Source: Eubacterium sp. 1001713B170207_170306_E7
GTDB taxonomy: Bacteria; Bacillota; Clostridia; Eubacteriales; Eubacteriaceae
Length of the DNA stretch: 64,000 nt
Direction: 5' to 3'
Assembly: GCF_015547515.1 (NCBI RefSeq)
Contig: NZ_JADMVE010000003.1
Location: 434,001 to 498,000, forward strand
The notes below the pieces were generated by a model, which saw only the letters and a list, made by a program, of their open reading frames with translations, did no database searches and was not told where the DNA came from. The translations under genes and the position numbers were made by a program. Positions 34,695-43,244 of the stretch are shown here, one piece after another. Position 1 is the first letter of the stretch, and every line of letters begins with the position of its first letter.

Positions 34695-35786
34695 ATGAAT
34701 TTCCCATATATTGAAATTGAAGGAACGCCCTACGAAATTGGTTTTCAGGAGGGGGAAAACTTCAAGGAACAAATTCAAGGAAGCATCGACTGCTATAAAG
34801 CGATGTTCATGGATTACTCAAATCTTAGCTGGGACAGGGCCAAAGCGTTATCAAAACAATTCATTCCTGTGATCACAGAGTACAATCAGGATTACATCGC
34901 CGAAATGCAGGGCATTTCAGATGGCTCAGGCTTTGACTTCGAGGATATACTCGCTTTAAACTGCCGTAGCGAGCTGGTATTTGTGGGTAAAGAATTTGAC
35001 AAAGTTGATGGAGGGTGCACATCCATTGGTATCAGCAGAGACGCCGGTATTTCCAGTAACGCATTTCTGGCGCATAATTGGGATTGGAAAACGAGTCAGC
35101 GTTCCTCAATGGTCATGATGAAAATCACTCAAAAAAATGGAAAACCAACCATTTTTATGGTGACGGAAGCCGGAATTATTGGTAAGACTGGCTTTAATTC
35201 TGCAGGTGTTTGCCTGTATTTAAATGCTTTATCAACAGACCAGGCTCCAGCTGGTTTGCCTTTGCACATGGCAATGCGCGGGATTCTGGACTGTAAAACC
35301 ATCGCCGAAGCAATCGGAACGGCGACGCGAATGCCATTAGGCTGCTGTGCGAGCTTTATGATTGGGCATAAAAATGGTGAATGTGTTGTTCTTGAAATTG
35401 AAAATGAGGACTTCGATGTGCTTTATCCAAAAGACGGTATTCTCATTCACACCAATCATTTTATCAGTCCACGATTGCCTCGGGCACCGAGGAAAGATAC
35501 CTGTAAGTACAAACTTCCGGACAGTTTCGTCCGCCTTGGACGCGCAGAGAAAATCATGCGTAAAAAAGAAAAATATATCACCCCAGAAGATATTATGGTC
35601 GTGCTTAAAGATCATGTGGAATATCCGACAAGTATTTGCCGGCACAATGACCCAGAGGTGGAACCTGGACTGCAAATGGGCACGGTATTTTCAATGATTG
35701 CCAACTTAACAACTGGAGCTATTTATTTTTGCAAGGGTAATCCTTGTGAAAATGAGTATGAAATGTACCATATTGATTTAATATAG
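34695..35786 (+). CDS. C45-family autoproteolytic acyltransferase/hydrolase
   Basis: 363 aa. C108 in GGCTSIGIS is the Ntn nucleophile, followed by AHNWDWK and GIIGKTGFNSAGVCLYLNAL, all typical of the acyl-CoA:6-aminopenicillanate acyltransferase (peptidase C45) fold. Self-cleavage before C108 would expose the active residue. Bacterial members act as amidases or acyltransferases on N-acyl compounds. It would release an acid or amine from the operon's substrate, feeding LarA and malic enzyme. Confidence 0.88.
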   Translation: MNFPYIEIEGTPYEIGFQEGENFKEQIQGSIDCYKAMFMDYSNLSWDRAKALSKQFIPVITEYNQDYIAEMQGISDGSGFDFEDILALNCRSELVFVGKEFDKVDGGCTSIGISRDAGISSNAFLAHNWDWKTSQRSSMVMMKITQKNGKPTIFMVTEAGIIGKTGFNSAGVCLYLNALSTDQAPAGLPLHMAMRGILDCKTIAEAIGTATRMPLGCCASFMIGHKNGECVVLEIENEDFDVLYPKDGILIHTNHFISPRLPRAPRKDTCKYKLPDSFVRLGRAEKIMRKKEKYITPEDIMVVLKDHVEYPTSICRHNDPEVEPGLQMGTVFSMIANLTTGAIYFCKGNPCENEYEMYHIDLI

Positions 35787-35794
35787 TTGATTCA

Positions 35795-35816
35795 GGCAGC
35801 GAAAAACGCTGCCTTT
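35795..35816 (+). terminator. Intercistronic hairpin (weak terminator)
   Basis: GGCAGCG (35795-35801) pairs with 35807-35813 around an A5 loop, then TTT. Possibly partial termination before larA. Confidence 0.55.
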
Positions 35817-35844
35817 AAAATGCAAAAATTCAAAGAGGTGCTCT

Positions 35845-37092
35845 ATGCAATTAGAATTTGGCTATGGTCAGAGTACACAGAAGGTCAATGTACCCGACCA
35901 AAATTTGATAAGGGTATTAACTGCGAATCCGGTAGAACACAAGCGCGAAGGGACAGAAGCGGTACGTTACGCGTTGGCACATCCCATTGGTTCTGTAAGG
36001 TTAAAGGATAGGGTTAGGACTGGACTTCGTATTGCAATTATCACAAGTGATGTTTCACGGCCTTTGCCATCTTATGATGTGCTTCCGGACCTGCTGGACG
36101 AATTATATGAAGGCGGCATCTGTCCTGAAAATATTACGGTTGTGTTTGGTCTTGGATCTCATCGCAGGCAAACCGAGGAAGAAAAACGCCGCCTTGTCGG
36201 CGAACGGTGCTACAATGAGGTACGCTGTGTTGACTCAGATGTGGAGGATTATGTGCGGGCAGGCATAACGGCAAATGGAACACCCGTGGACATTACGCGG
36301 ATCGTGGCAGAAGCGGATTTCAGAATCTGTCTTGGCAATATTGAGTTTCATTATTTTGCCGGTTATTCTGGCGGGGCAAAAGCACTGATGCCAGGAGTAT
36401 CGACACCGGAAGCCATCCAGCAAAATCATCGTTTAATGGTCAAAGACGGAGCATGTGCTGGAAACCTTGCTGATAATCCATTACGGCAGGATATTGAAGA
36501 AGCAGGACAAATCGTCGGCGTTGATTTTATTGTTAATGTGGTTTTGGATGAAAAGAAAAAAATTGTTTATTGTGTGGCAGGTGACGTCATCAAAGCACAT
36601 CGGGCCGGTTGTGCGTATCTTGACAAAATGTATCGTACACCCATTCCTAAACGTGCAGACATTGTAATTGTATCCCAAGGCGGAGCGCCAAAAGACGCTA
36701 ACTTGTATCAGACGCAAAAAGCCTTAGATAATGCCAAGCATGCTGTCCGAACGGGCGGTACAATTATCCTGATCGGCGCGTGTAATGAGGGGCTCGGGAG
36801 CACCAAATTGGAACAATGGCTTTTTGAAGCTTCTAATGCGCATGATTTAATCGAACGTATCGAAGATGATTTTCAGCTGGGAGGGCATAAAGCTGCTGCG
36901 ATTGCAATGGTTTTAGAGAATGCACAGATTGATTTGGTCTCCGAGCTGGACGATGCTTTAGTGCGTCGTATTTTTCTTAAGCCTGAACCCTCGGCTCAAA
37001 GTGCTTTTGAAAAGGCAATGGTGCGATACGGCTCTAATGCAACTGTGATTGCCATGCCCCACGGAGGGGCAACCCTGCCAATTATAAATTGA
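35845..37092 (+). CDS. larA: LarA-type nickel-pincer hydroxyacid racemase
   Basis: 415 aa. S71-R-P, H106 (GSHRR), H169 (FHYFAGYSGGAKALMPG) and K179 lie where LarA holds and uses its nickel-pincer nucleotide cofactor. LarA family members racemise 2-hydroxy acids: lactate classically, with malate and other acids reported for homologues. The adjacent malic enzyme favours malate here. Cofactor-making larB/C/E genes are not in this window and must lie elsewhere if the enzyme is active. RBS is AGAGGTG. It overlaps no neighbour. Confidence 0.88.
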   Translation: MQLEFGYGQSTQKVNVPDQNLIRVLTANPVEHKREGTEAVRYALAHPIGSVRLKDRVRTGLRIAIITSDVSRPLPSYDVLPDLLDELYEGGICPENITVVFGLGSHRRQTEEEKRRLVGERCYNEVRCVDSDVEDYVRAGITANGTPVDITRIVAEADFRICLGNIEFHYFAGYSGGAKALMPGVSTPEAIQQNHRLMVKDGACAGNLADNPLRQDIEEAGQIVGVDFIVNVVLDEKKKIVYCVAGDVIKAHRAGCAYLDKMYRTPIPKRADIVIVSQGGAPKDANLYQTQKALDNAKHAVRTGGTIILIGACNEGLGSTKLEQWLFEASNAHDLIERIEDDFQLGGHKAAAIAMVLENAQIDLVSELDDALVRRIFLKPEPSAQSAFEKAMVRYGSNATVIAMPHGGATLPIIN

Positions 37093-37151
37093 AAAAAATA
37101 GCTGTATTGTCTAGAATAGAACGCAAAAAATAAAAAGGTGGAGGTAAGTTA

Positions 37152-38330
37152 ATGGACTACGCTAAGGAATCATTAAAAATGCACTATAAATGGCATGGAA
37201 AAATTGAAGTTACTGCCAAAGTGGCAGTAGATAACAAGGAAGCGCTTTCGCTTGCTTATACGCCAGGAGTGGCTCAACCTTGTCTTGAAATCCAGAAGGA
37301 TATCGATAAAAGCTATGACCTGACTCGTCGTTGGAATACTGTTGCTGTTATTACGGATGGAACAGCAGTGCTCGGGCTTGGTGACATCGGGCCCGAAGCC
37401 GGTATGCCTGTTATGGAAGGAAAGTGCGTCCTGTTCAAAGCTTTTGGCGATGTGGATGCCATTCCGCTTTGTATCCGAAGCAAGGATGTCGATGAAATTG
37501 TGAACACGGCTGCCATGATTGCCGGAAGCTTTGGTGGCATTAATCTGGAGGATATTGCTGCGCCACGCTGCTTTGAAATCGAAAAAAAACTAAAAGAACG
37601 TTGCGACATTCCTGTTTTTCATGATGACCAGCATGGCACTGCGGTCATCACCTTGGCAGGACTCATTAATGCTCTGAAGATTGTGAATAAAAAAGCTGAA
37701 GAGATTAAAGTCGTTACTTGTGGTGCAGGCGCTGCGGGAATCGCCATTGTCAGACTACTGATCAGCCATGGGGTAAAACACATCGTCATGACGAATCGCA
37801 AGGGGGCTGTTTATAAAGGCAAGGAAGGGCTTAATCCTGTGCTTGAAGAAATGGCCGAAGTGACAAACGAAGATCGTGAGTCTGGAGCACTCGCTGATGT
37901 TATAAATGGTGCGGATGTTTTCATTGGTGTTTCTGGACCAGGAACGCTCACAAAGGAAATGGTCAGAAGCATGAATAAAGACCCAATTGTTTTTGCCTGT
38001 GCGAATCCCATACCAGAGATCTTTCCTGATGAAGCTAAAGCCGCCGGTGCCGCCATTGTTTCAACCGGACGTTCAGATTTTCCGAACCAGATCAACAATG
38101 TCTTAGCTTTTCCGGGAATTTTCAGAGGCGCACTAGATGTGCGGGCGTCTGACATTAATGACGATATGAAAATTGCTGCGGCTTATGCTCTGGCAGGTCT
38201 AGTAAGCAATGATGAGCTCAGTGCCGACTATATTATTCCTGAGGCTTTTGACCCACGGGTTAAGGACGTTGTGGCTAAAGCTGTGGCCGAAGCTGCTGTT
38301 GTAAGCGGTGTTGCGAGGTTAAAAAAATAA
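37152..38330 (+). CDS. NAD(P)-dependent malic enzyme
   Basis: 392 aa, the short bacterial form without a phosphotransacetylase tail. ALSLAYTPGVAQPCLEI, TDGTAVLGLGDIGPEAGMPVMEGK, FHDDQHGTAVI and VTCGAGAAGIAIVRLL (dinucleotide site) are the expected conserved blocks. It decarboxylates L-malate to pyruvate. As the last gene after the racemase, it supplies a direct exit for racemised malate. RBS is AAGGTGGAGG. Confidence 0.93.
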   Translation: MDYAKESLKMHYKWHGKIEVTAKVAVDNKEALSLAYTPGVAQPCLEIQKDIDKSYDLTRRWNTVAVITDGTAVLGLGDIGPEAGMPVMEGKCVLFKAFGDVDAIPLCIRSKDVDEIVNTAAMIAGSFGGINLEDIAAPRCFEIEKKLKERCDIPVFHDDQHGTAVITLAGLINALKIVNKKAEEIKVVTCGAGAAGIAIVRLLISHGVKHIVMTNRKGAVYKGKEGLNPVLEEMAEVTNEDRESGALADVINGADVFIGVSGPGTLTKEMVRSMNKDPIVFACANPIPEIFPDEAKAAGAAIVSTGRSDFPNQINNVLAFPGIFRGALDVRASDINDDMKIAAAYALAGLVSNDELSADYIIPEAFDPRVKDVVAKAVAEAAVVSGVARLKK

Positions 38331-38443
38331 AATTAATTTGCGTCGTGCCCTTACGGTAATTTAAGTGAGTGTGGATTTAAGCAGGGTACTTTGAGAAACA
38401 GAATTTTTATAGGATAGTCGTTTTACGGGAGTCTAACATGTAA

Positions 38444-38629
38444 GTTGTTGTCTTTACCTTATTGGTGTCTGCTCTGTCAATGCGCATTGGCACTGTTTTG
38501 TTTATTAAACTAAATGAAAAATATCCCTCCAGCATTGGTATGCTGTCGAGTCTGTCCGCTGGATTTTTGATGACGATTAATTTTGTTGGAATTATCCTGA
38601 TGCTCCGGAGGGCCCACAAACTTATATAA
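38444..38629 (+). pseudogene. 3' remnant of a membrane transporter gene
   Basis: Sixty-one codons without a valid start encode two hydrophobic segments (VVFTLLVSALSMRIGTVLF, then GFLMTINFVGIILMLRRA), ending at TAA. A TAA also precedes the first codon. It looks like the tail of a transporter truncated at its 5' end, probably a former member of the LarA/malic enzyme operon. Confidence 0.5.
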
Positions 38630-38708
38630 ACTAAGAAAACCCTTATAAATAAAGAATTTAAAGGTTTTTTGGACCAATAGATATCTTTGTATTTATAGAG
38701 GTAAACTA

Positions 38709-38736
38709 TTGACTTTCTCAAAAAACCTGCTATTAT
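38709..38736 (+). promoter_or_regulatory. Promoter of riboswitch-like leader
   Basis: TTGACT (38709) and TATTAT (38731) spaced by 16 bases, about 30 bases before the folded leader. Confidence 0.65.
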
Positions 38737-38765
38737 GTTATTATAAGTATAACAAATAAAAGAAA

Positions 38766-38885
38766 TTTGTAGAGAGTCCTGTTAAAGGAAAGTAACCTCG
38801 TTACTCTGGAAAATTAAGTGAGAATCTTTTACTGATGCACAGCCGTATTTTGTTTACAATAAGTCGGTAACCCTCAATCTACAAA
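38766..38885 (+). promoter_or_regulatory. Cobalamin-riboswitch-like leader
   Basis: TTTGTAGA (38766-38773) closes the element against 38878-38885. Inside are a perfect AGTAAC/GTTACT hairpin (38791-38805), GGAAAA...GTGAGAATC, then CTGATGCACAGCCGTA, a B12-box-like core, and ATAAGTCGGTAACC, close to the conserved 3' cobalamin motif. A terminator follows 30 bases later, the normal expression platform. The match is by eye to class I/II cobalamin aptamers; some conserved bases differ. Confidence 0.5.
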
Positions 38886-38916
38886 GACAGCATAATAAAG
38901 TTTTACGCATCTCTTA

Positions 38917-38956
38917 AACTTCTGTCATAAGCCTTTTTGGTTGACAGAAGTTTTTT
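38917..38956 (+). terminator. Terminator of riboswitch-like leader
   Basis: AACTTCTGTCA (38917-38927) pairs with 38942-38952, then TTTTTT. It is the likely off-state hairpin of the leader. Confidence 0.85.
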
Positions 38957-39091
38957 GTTTATATTAAGCGATTTTGTTAACGGTTATTCTGGACAAAGCA
39001 AGATGAGCTTATACGAATTGAATCTTTTTTATAGCAAGAGATCAAATACATTGGATACTGTTCAAGATAAAATGAAAGTTAAGGTAATTAT

Positions 39092-40468
39092 ATGACAAAA
39101 TCAGATTTTAAGTATGCAATGCAGCGCGGCTTGGGCAGCTGCGCTCTGGCAATCCAATCTGCCAGCGATATGGAGCAGTATCGTGATATCATTCTCTGGG
39201 GATGTCTGCGAAATCTGTCGTTTGACACCCAATGTGAGGGAACCAGGGCGCGCTATCTCTATGAGCTTGCAGCCCACTATGATAATGAGGCATATTTTGT
39301 TGAGCCAGTTGTCGCTGCATTTAAAAAAATACGCTCAACAAATGGATGGGGAAAGTGGCGGTTCACCCATTATTGTGAAATTCTCCTGTGTTTTGCGCAG
39401 GCCGGAAATGCAGAAGCAAGAGCCGCCCTTTACGAAAAATACAATGTCCTTTATCAAAAGCTTCTCCGTGCGCATAACGGCTCAAGAGCGTCATGGAGTC
39501 TTGCGTGGGATTTTGAAGCACTGTGCATCGTTTTAACATCCTTGGATGGCATTGACCGGTATCTTTCGACAGCATCCGATATTGGAGCTTTGTTTAAAAA
39601 ATCCCGCTTTACTGTAGACGACTTTTGGTGCTTTATTGACAATGGTAAAAGTGAGTTCGGAGAGAAACGTATCTGCAAGAACCTTTTAAAAGCAGCTGAG
39701 GATTCAGAAACACTGGCTTGCTTTTGCGACCAGATCAGAGAACAGGAACGAGTAAATCGTGAACGGAGACCAGTGCCGACCCAAATGGCAGACACAGCCG
39801 ACGAGCTCTTAGAAAAGGCCGCCACTGGCGAATTATCCATTGCTAAAAGAGTCCAATTCAGGAGAGCCGCCAGTGATGAGGAAAAGAAAAAATTAGCAGA
39901 GCATATTCTTGCCTGTGATCAACCATCAGTAAAGGCAGTGCTCCTTTCTACATTTTTCGGAATAGATTTTCCCGGTCCATGCGAAGCGATTATCGCAGAC
40001 GTCTGTTCGGAAAATCCACAGCTCCAAGAGGCTGCGCTTAAGGTGCTTGAAACATGCCGGGATGAGGCAGTAAGAATATTGGCCCTCAAACTGCTGTCGG
40101 AAAAAGTACACACAGCAAATGCGATCTGTATGCTGATTACGAACTATTGTAAAAATGATAAAAATGCACTGCTCAAGGCTTTATACCGTTTGCCTGTTAC
40201 ATACTCCAATGTGAGCGGTTGGCATGGAATAACGCGGCACATACTCTGGGCGTTTGAACAGGGAGTGTGTCGGGTCTATCCAAGAGAGCTTCTGGATTAC
40301 ATATACCGAAATTCGCTTTGCTCCGGTTGCCGTGAAGAAGCCGTTAAACAGCTTATAAGGCAAAAATGGTTAACCTCTGAAATCATGAATGAATGTCATT
40401 ATGACAGTAACGCGCATATTAGAGAGTATATTGCCCATATCCAAAAAGAAAAAAAGTATAGCGAATAA
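39092..40468 (+). CDS. HEAT-repeat-like hypothetical protein
   Basis: 458 aa, almost entirely alpha-helical, with repeated helix pairs such as VKAVLLSTFFGID, QLQEAALKVLETCRDEAVRILALKLLSE-like units in the second half, which suggests HEAT/ARM-type repeats used for protein binding. No membrane segment or catalytic motif. The ribosome site is weak (AAGG). It is the first gene after the riboswitch-like leader, 135 bases away, yet nothing in it points to B12. It may have been placed there by insertion. Family unknown to me. Confidence 0.72.
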   Translation: MTKSDFKYAMQRGLGSCALAIQSASDMEQYRDIILWGCLRNLSFDTQCEGTRARYLYELAAHYDNEAYFVEPVVAAFKKIRSTNGWGKWRFTHYCEILLCFAQAGNAEARAALYEKYNVLYQKLLRAHNGSRASWSLAWDFEALCIVLTSLDGIDRYLSTASDIGALFKKSRFTVDDFWCFIDNGKSEFGEKRICKNLLKAAEDSETLACFCDQIREQERVNRERRPVPTQMADTADELLEKAATGELSIAKRVQFRRAASDEEKKKLAEHILACDQPSVKAVLLSTFFGIDFPGPCEAIIADVCSENPQLQEAALKVLETCRDEAVRILALKLLSEKVHTANAICMLITNYCKNDKNALLKALYRLPVTYSNVSGWHGITRHILWAFEQGVCRVYPRELLDYIYRNSLCSGCREEAVKQLIRQKWLTSEIMNECHYDSNAHIREYIAHIQKEKKYSE

Positions 40469-40510
40469 TCAATATCGACTCGTATATCGAGTAGATACTC
40501 TACTTCAGCG

Positions 40511-41009
40511 CAGCAGCTTTTAGATTATGGCCGTTACGGTACGCTTGAACAAATCAAGATACTGGCGGGTCCAATAGGAGCAAAGCCAGTTACAAAAGAA
40601 AAAGAAGCGCCTGTTCCATTTGTGCTTCCTGAAAAAAAGAAGCCCTATCGGAACCTTTTCGCCCATCTCATCAAAAACCGCAAGATCAACCAGCTCATTG
40701 TCCAGTATTTTAACGAGCAGAAGAAGCTTTACATGGATAAACACAATAACTGCGTCTTCCTAAGCCAAGGACAGCCCGTCGCTGCCTTTCTGCACGGCAC
40801 TTATGTTGTATACAGGCTTTATAGCCCTGCCGGTACGGCTGGCCCTTAAGAACGATCTGCCACTACTGTTGATTTTGTCCTTAGCCGGTCTTGTCCTGAT
40901 GCTGCTATTTACTTTGCATGGTGTCGGTGTGATGGTTTGCCAACATCATTATCATTGGATTGGACAGGAGCATGTGCGGGAGAGGGAATATGATCTTAAA
41001 CGTGAATAA
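40511..41009 (+). pseudogene. Chimeric remnant: TOPRIM gene fused to 49.3 kb membrane gene
   Basis: Bases 40511-40805 copy 43891-44194 (inside the TOPRIM/DUF3991 gene, with a 9-base loss). From 40803 onward the sequence copies 49431-49637 (the tail of the small membrane-protein gene) and continues into its promoter region. The two parents share ATG at the joint, so an approximately 5.2-kb deletion by microhomology in a duplicate copy explains it. Short frames remain (40622-40849, 40803-41009) but no complete gene. Confidence 0.85.
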
Positions 41010-41015
41010 ATCAGT

Positions 41016-41044
41016 TGTTGTACTTCAAGTGAAACGGTATAATT
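41016..41044 (+). promoter_or_regulatory. Cargo-slot promoter, copy 1
   Basis: TTGTTG (41016) and TATAAT (41039) with a 17-base spacer ending AAACGG. The same promoter occurs at 49643-49671 in front of a different cargo gene. Confidence 0.7.
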
Positions 41045-41101
41045 AAAGTATTACAACAAACTAAAATTTGTAAGTTTGTACTGGAAGGAAATTAAAGTAT
41101 A

Positions 41102-41758
41102 ATGACATATACATTTGAAGAAAAACTATTCAAATCGGGAAATCGATATTTCATAAAAATTCCTTTTAATGTATGGGAAGAGTGTGATCAAAAGGGGTTG
41201 ATTCCAGTAAAAGTTTCCATAGAAAGCTGTACATTTGAGTGCCGCCTCATTCCAAAAGGAGAGGGGATCTATTACATTCCAATTACAAAAAATATTGTAA
41301 ATCAGATTAATTGTGATGATGAGATTAGTATTTCCTTTAAAATCATTAGCGGATTAACCCGAATAAATCATGATAGTCCATATTCAAAGGAAAACCCTAT
41401 ACGAAAAATTGACAATATTCATGCTATTACTTATCCAAAAGACGGATATTGCGGTCAAATATGTATTGCTATGCTAACTGGACTTAGTGTAGATGAAGTT
41501 ATAGATATTATGCACGCAAAAGCATGGCAGTGTTCTTTCTCAAAACTGTTAGAAACATTGGACTATTTTGGTATTATACACGATGATAAAATAACTTATA
41601 CCAAGCGGAAAGAATTTAGTTTGCCAAAGTGTTGTATTGTTAATGTGAAAGAGGAGCAAATTAACCATCTTGTTTTGTATTATAAAGGACATTATTATGA
41701 TAAGAAAGATATTAATCTTGACAGTATAATAAGTTATTTAGGAATTAGAGTTGATTAG
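41102..41758 (+). CDS. DUF1905 domain fused to papain/C39-like domain
   Basis: 218 aa. Residues 1-75 fit DUF1905 (YTFEEKLFKSGNRYFIKIP, then PVKVSIESCTFECRLIPKG). The C-terminal half looks like a small cysteine-peptidase fold: DGYCGQICIAMLTGLSVDEV carries the candidate Cys, NHLVLYYKGHYYD the His and Asp. No signal peptide. This combination is unfamiliar to me. It occupies the variable cargo slot with a VanZ gene after it. Confidence 0.65.
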   Translation: MTYTFEEKLFKSGNRYFIKIPFNVWEECDQKGLIPVKVSIESCTFECRLIPKGEGIYYIPITKNIVNQINCDDEISISFKIISGLTRINHDSPYSKENPIRKIDNIHAITYPKDGYCGQICIAMLTGLSVDEVIDIMHAKAWQCSFSKLLETLDYFGIIHDDKITYTKRKEFSLPKCCIVNVKEEQINHLVLYYKGHYYDKKDINLDSIISYLGIRVD

Positions 41759-41779
41759 AAAGATAAAGGATAGATTAAA

Positions 41780-42199
41780 ATGAAATCGAAAAAATTCACT
41801 TTAGTTTTGTTTATCTTTTACTGTGTAATTTTGATATGGATTATTATTTTCAAATTACAGTTTACTTTTGAAGATTTGCCACATTTCAGAAGTCTTAACT
41901 TGATTCCATTTAGTGAATCGGCTATTGTAAATAACAAAATGAATTTTAATGAAATCATTCAAAATATGTTAGTATTTATACCTTTTGGCATTTTTGTTCA
42001 TGTTCTTTTGGAAAAGGAAATGTTAATAAAACAATTCATTCCAGTCATTCTTACAAGCTTATTTTTTGAAGGAATACAATATATTTTTGCTATTGGTGCA
42101 AGTGATATCACGGATATTATTTCTAATTCATTAGGTGGAATAATAGGAATTGTTGTTGCAATTGTTATTTCAAAAATAACAATTGCAAAAATTGGATAA
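41780..42199 (+). CDS. VanZ-family membrane protein
   Basis: 139 aa, four hydrophobic segments. RSLNLIPFSESAIVNNKMNF, then NMLVFIPFGIFVHVLL and FEGIQYIFAIGASDITDIIS, LGGIIGIVVA are the VanZ/YqgB hallmark segments. VanZ proteins can raise teicoplanin or phage resistance, but most are uncharacterised. RBS is AAAGGA. Cotranscribed with the DUF1905 fusion. Confidence 0.88.
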   Translation: MKSKKFTLVLFIFYCVILIWIIIFKLQFTFEDLPHFRSLNLIPFSESAIVNNKMNFNEIIQNMLVFIPFGIFVHVLLEKEMLIKQFIPVILTSLFFEGIQYIFAIGASDITDIISNSLGGIIGIVVAIVISKITIAKIG

Positions 42200-42309
42200 C
42201 GTTGATAAATATGATCAGTTTTATTGGAGGAGTTATGTTAACGCTATTGATTATGATTGTACTTTTGGCAAACATGTAAATGTCTTAAAGAAAATGGGAA
42301 TAAAAAGGA

Positions 42310-42790
42310 GAATAGCAGTGGACAGAACCCAGATGATACAGTTTATAGCAGAACAATATAACGCATATGAAGAAAACCCCTGGAAGAAGTATCCAAATCA
42401 TTCTGTATTCAGACATAAAGATAATCAAAAATGGTTTGCCCTTATTATGAGTATTTCTAAAAGTAAGTTAGGCTTAACCAGTAGTGAGATGATCGATGTG
42501 TTGAACGTCAAGTGTGATCAGATGCTTGTCAGTACACTCAGAAATGAAAAAGGAGTCTATCCCGCATATCATATGAACAAAGAAAACTGGGTGACGCTTG
42601 CTTTGGATGGAAGTATCAAGGACGAGCAATTAAAATGGTTACTCGATCAGAGTTTTGAATTAACAGCATCAAAGAAGAAACAGAAGTAGAATCGTGGACT
42701 CGTGAAGAGAGAGCGCTCATTTTATCAGTTTTAACACATTGCTGGTATGGCTACAAGAATAATTTATCTTTCTGGGAGAAGAATGATGAT
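42310..42790 (+). repeat. Direct repeat C, copy 1
   Basis: Covers the first MmcQ/YjbR gene and about 100 bases beyond (through the GGTATGGCTACAAGAA stretch). It is closely similar to 50369-50850 in both coding and flanking DNA. Confidence 0.85.
42318..42689 (+). CDS. MmcQ/YjbR-family DNA-binding-like protein, copy 1
   Basis: 123 aa from GTG 42318 after AAAAAGGAG, matching the ATG start of the second copy. PWKKYPNHSVFRHKDNQKWFALIM and YPAYHMNKENWVTLALDGS belong to the YjbR/CyaY-like fold. About 85 percent identical by eye to the protein at 50.4 kb. Role unknown; the family is often annotated as DNA-binding. Confidence 0.88.
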   Translation: MDRTQMIQFIAEQYNAYEENPWKKYPNHSVFRHKDNQKWFALIMSISKSKLGLTSSEMIDVLNVKCDQMLVSTLRNEKGVYPAYHMNKENWVTLALDGSIKDEQLKWLLDQSFELTASKKKQK

Positions 42791-42824
42791 TAAAAAATAC
42801 GCAGGAATACAAAGGAGAGTAGAC

Positions 42825-43244
42825 ATGGAGTTTGAGGCCATGGTAAAGGAAGCTGAAAAAGTGATAAATAAAAACGGTGCAGATGAGGGTAACGCGTTTG
42901 CTCTGTTTACAAATAAAGGAAATTTATATATTCCTTTTTGTGCTGACGGCTGTTGTGGCTATGGAAAAAAGTTTTGTGAAAACCACAACCTTTTTAATGA
43001 TATGATTGACGCTAATGATACAAGAATAATAAAAATTGCTGGTGTTTTCAAACAAACTGAACTGGCAAAACAAACAGGTATTAACATCCCTTGCGCTTGG
43101 ATTCTACAGTTCATTTACAGTATGAACAAAGAGAATATTAATGCCGAAATTCTTATGCCATCAAGTGGCACCAAAACACTTATGGTTTGTTGTCCGCCAA
43201 ATATGGAAATATCAAGACATGAAAGAGAAAAAAGATTTAAGTAG
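42825..43244 (+). CDS. Cysteine-rich hypothetical protein
   Basis: 139 aa from ATG 42825, seven bases after AAAGGAG. CADGCCGYGKKFCENHNLF is a cysteine/histidine cluster likely to hold a metal. The remainder has IIKIAGVFKQTELAKQTGIN and ends KTLMVCCPPNMEIS. No family recognised. It begins immediately after repeat C, in the place where copy 2 has a decayed RhuM gene. Confidence 0.65.
   Translation: MEFEAMVKEAEKVINKNGADEGNAFALFTNKGNLYIPFCADGCCGYGKKFCENHNLFNDMIDANDTRIIKIAGVFKQTELAKQTGINIPCAWILQFIYSMNKENINAEILMPSSGTKTLMVCCPPNMEISRHEREKRFK

Noticed and set aside
38407-38721. 104-codon minus-strand frame after the malic enzyme gene
   Set aside because: It is the antisense of the truncated membrane-protein tail on the plus strand, which reads better as protein.
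40511-41009. A genuine fused TOPRIM-membrane gene
   Set aside because: The joint puts the parents out of their normal frames, only short frames survive, and the upstream half of the TOPRIM gene is missing.
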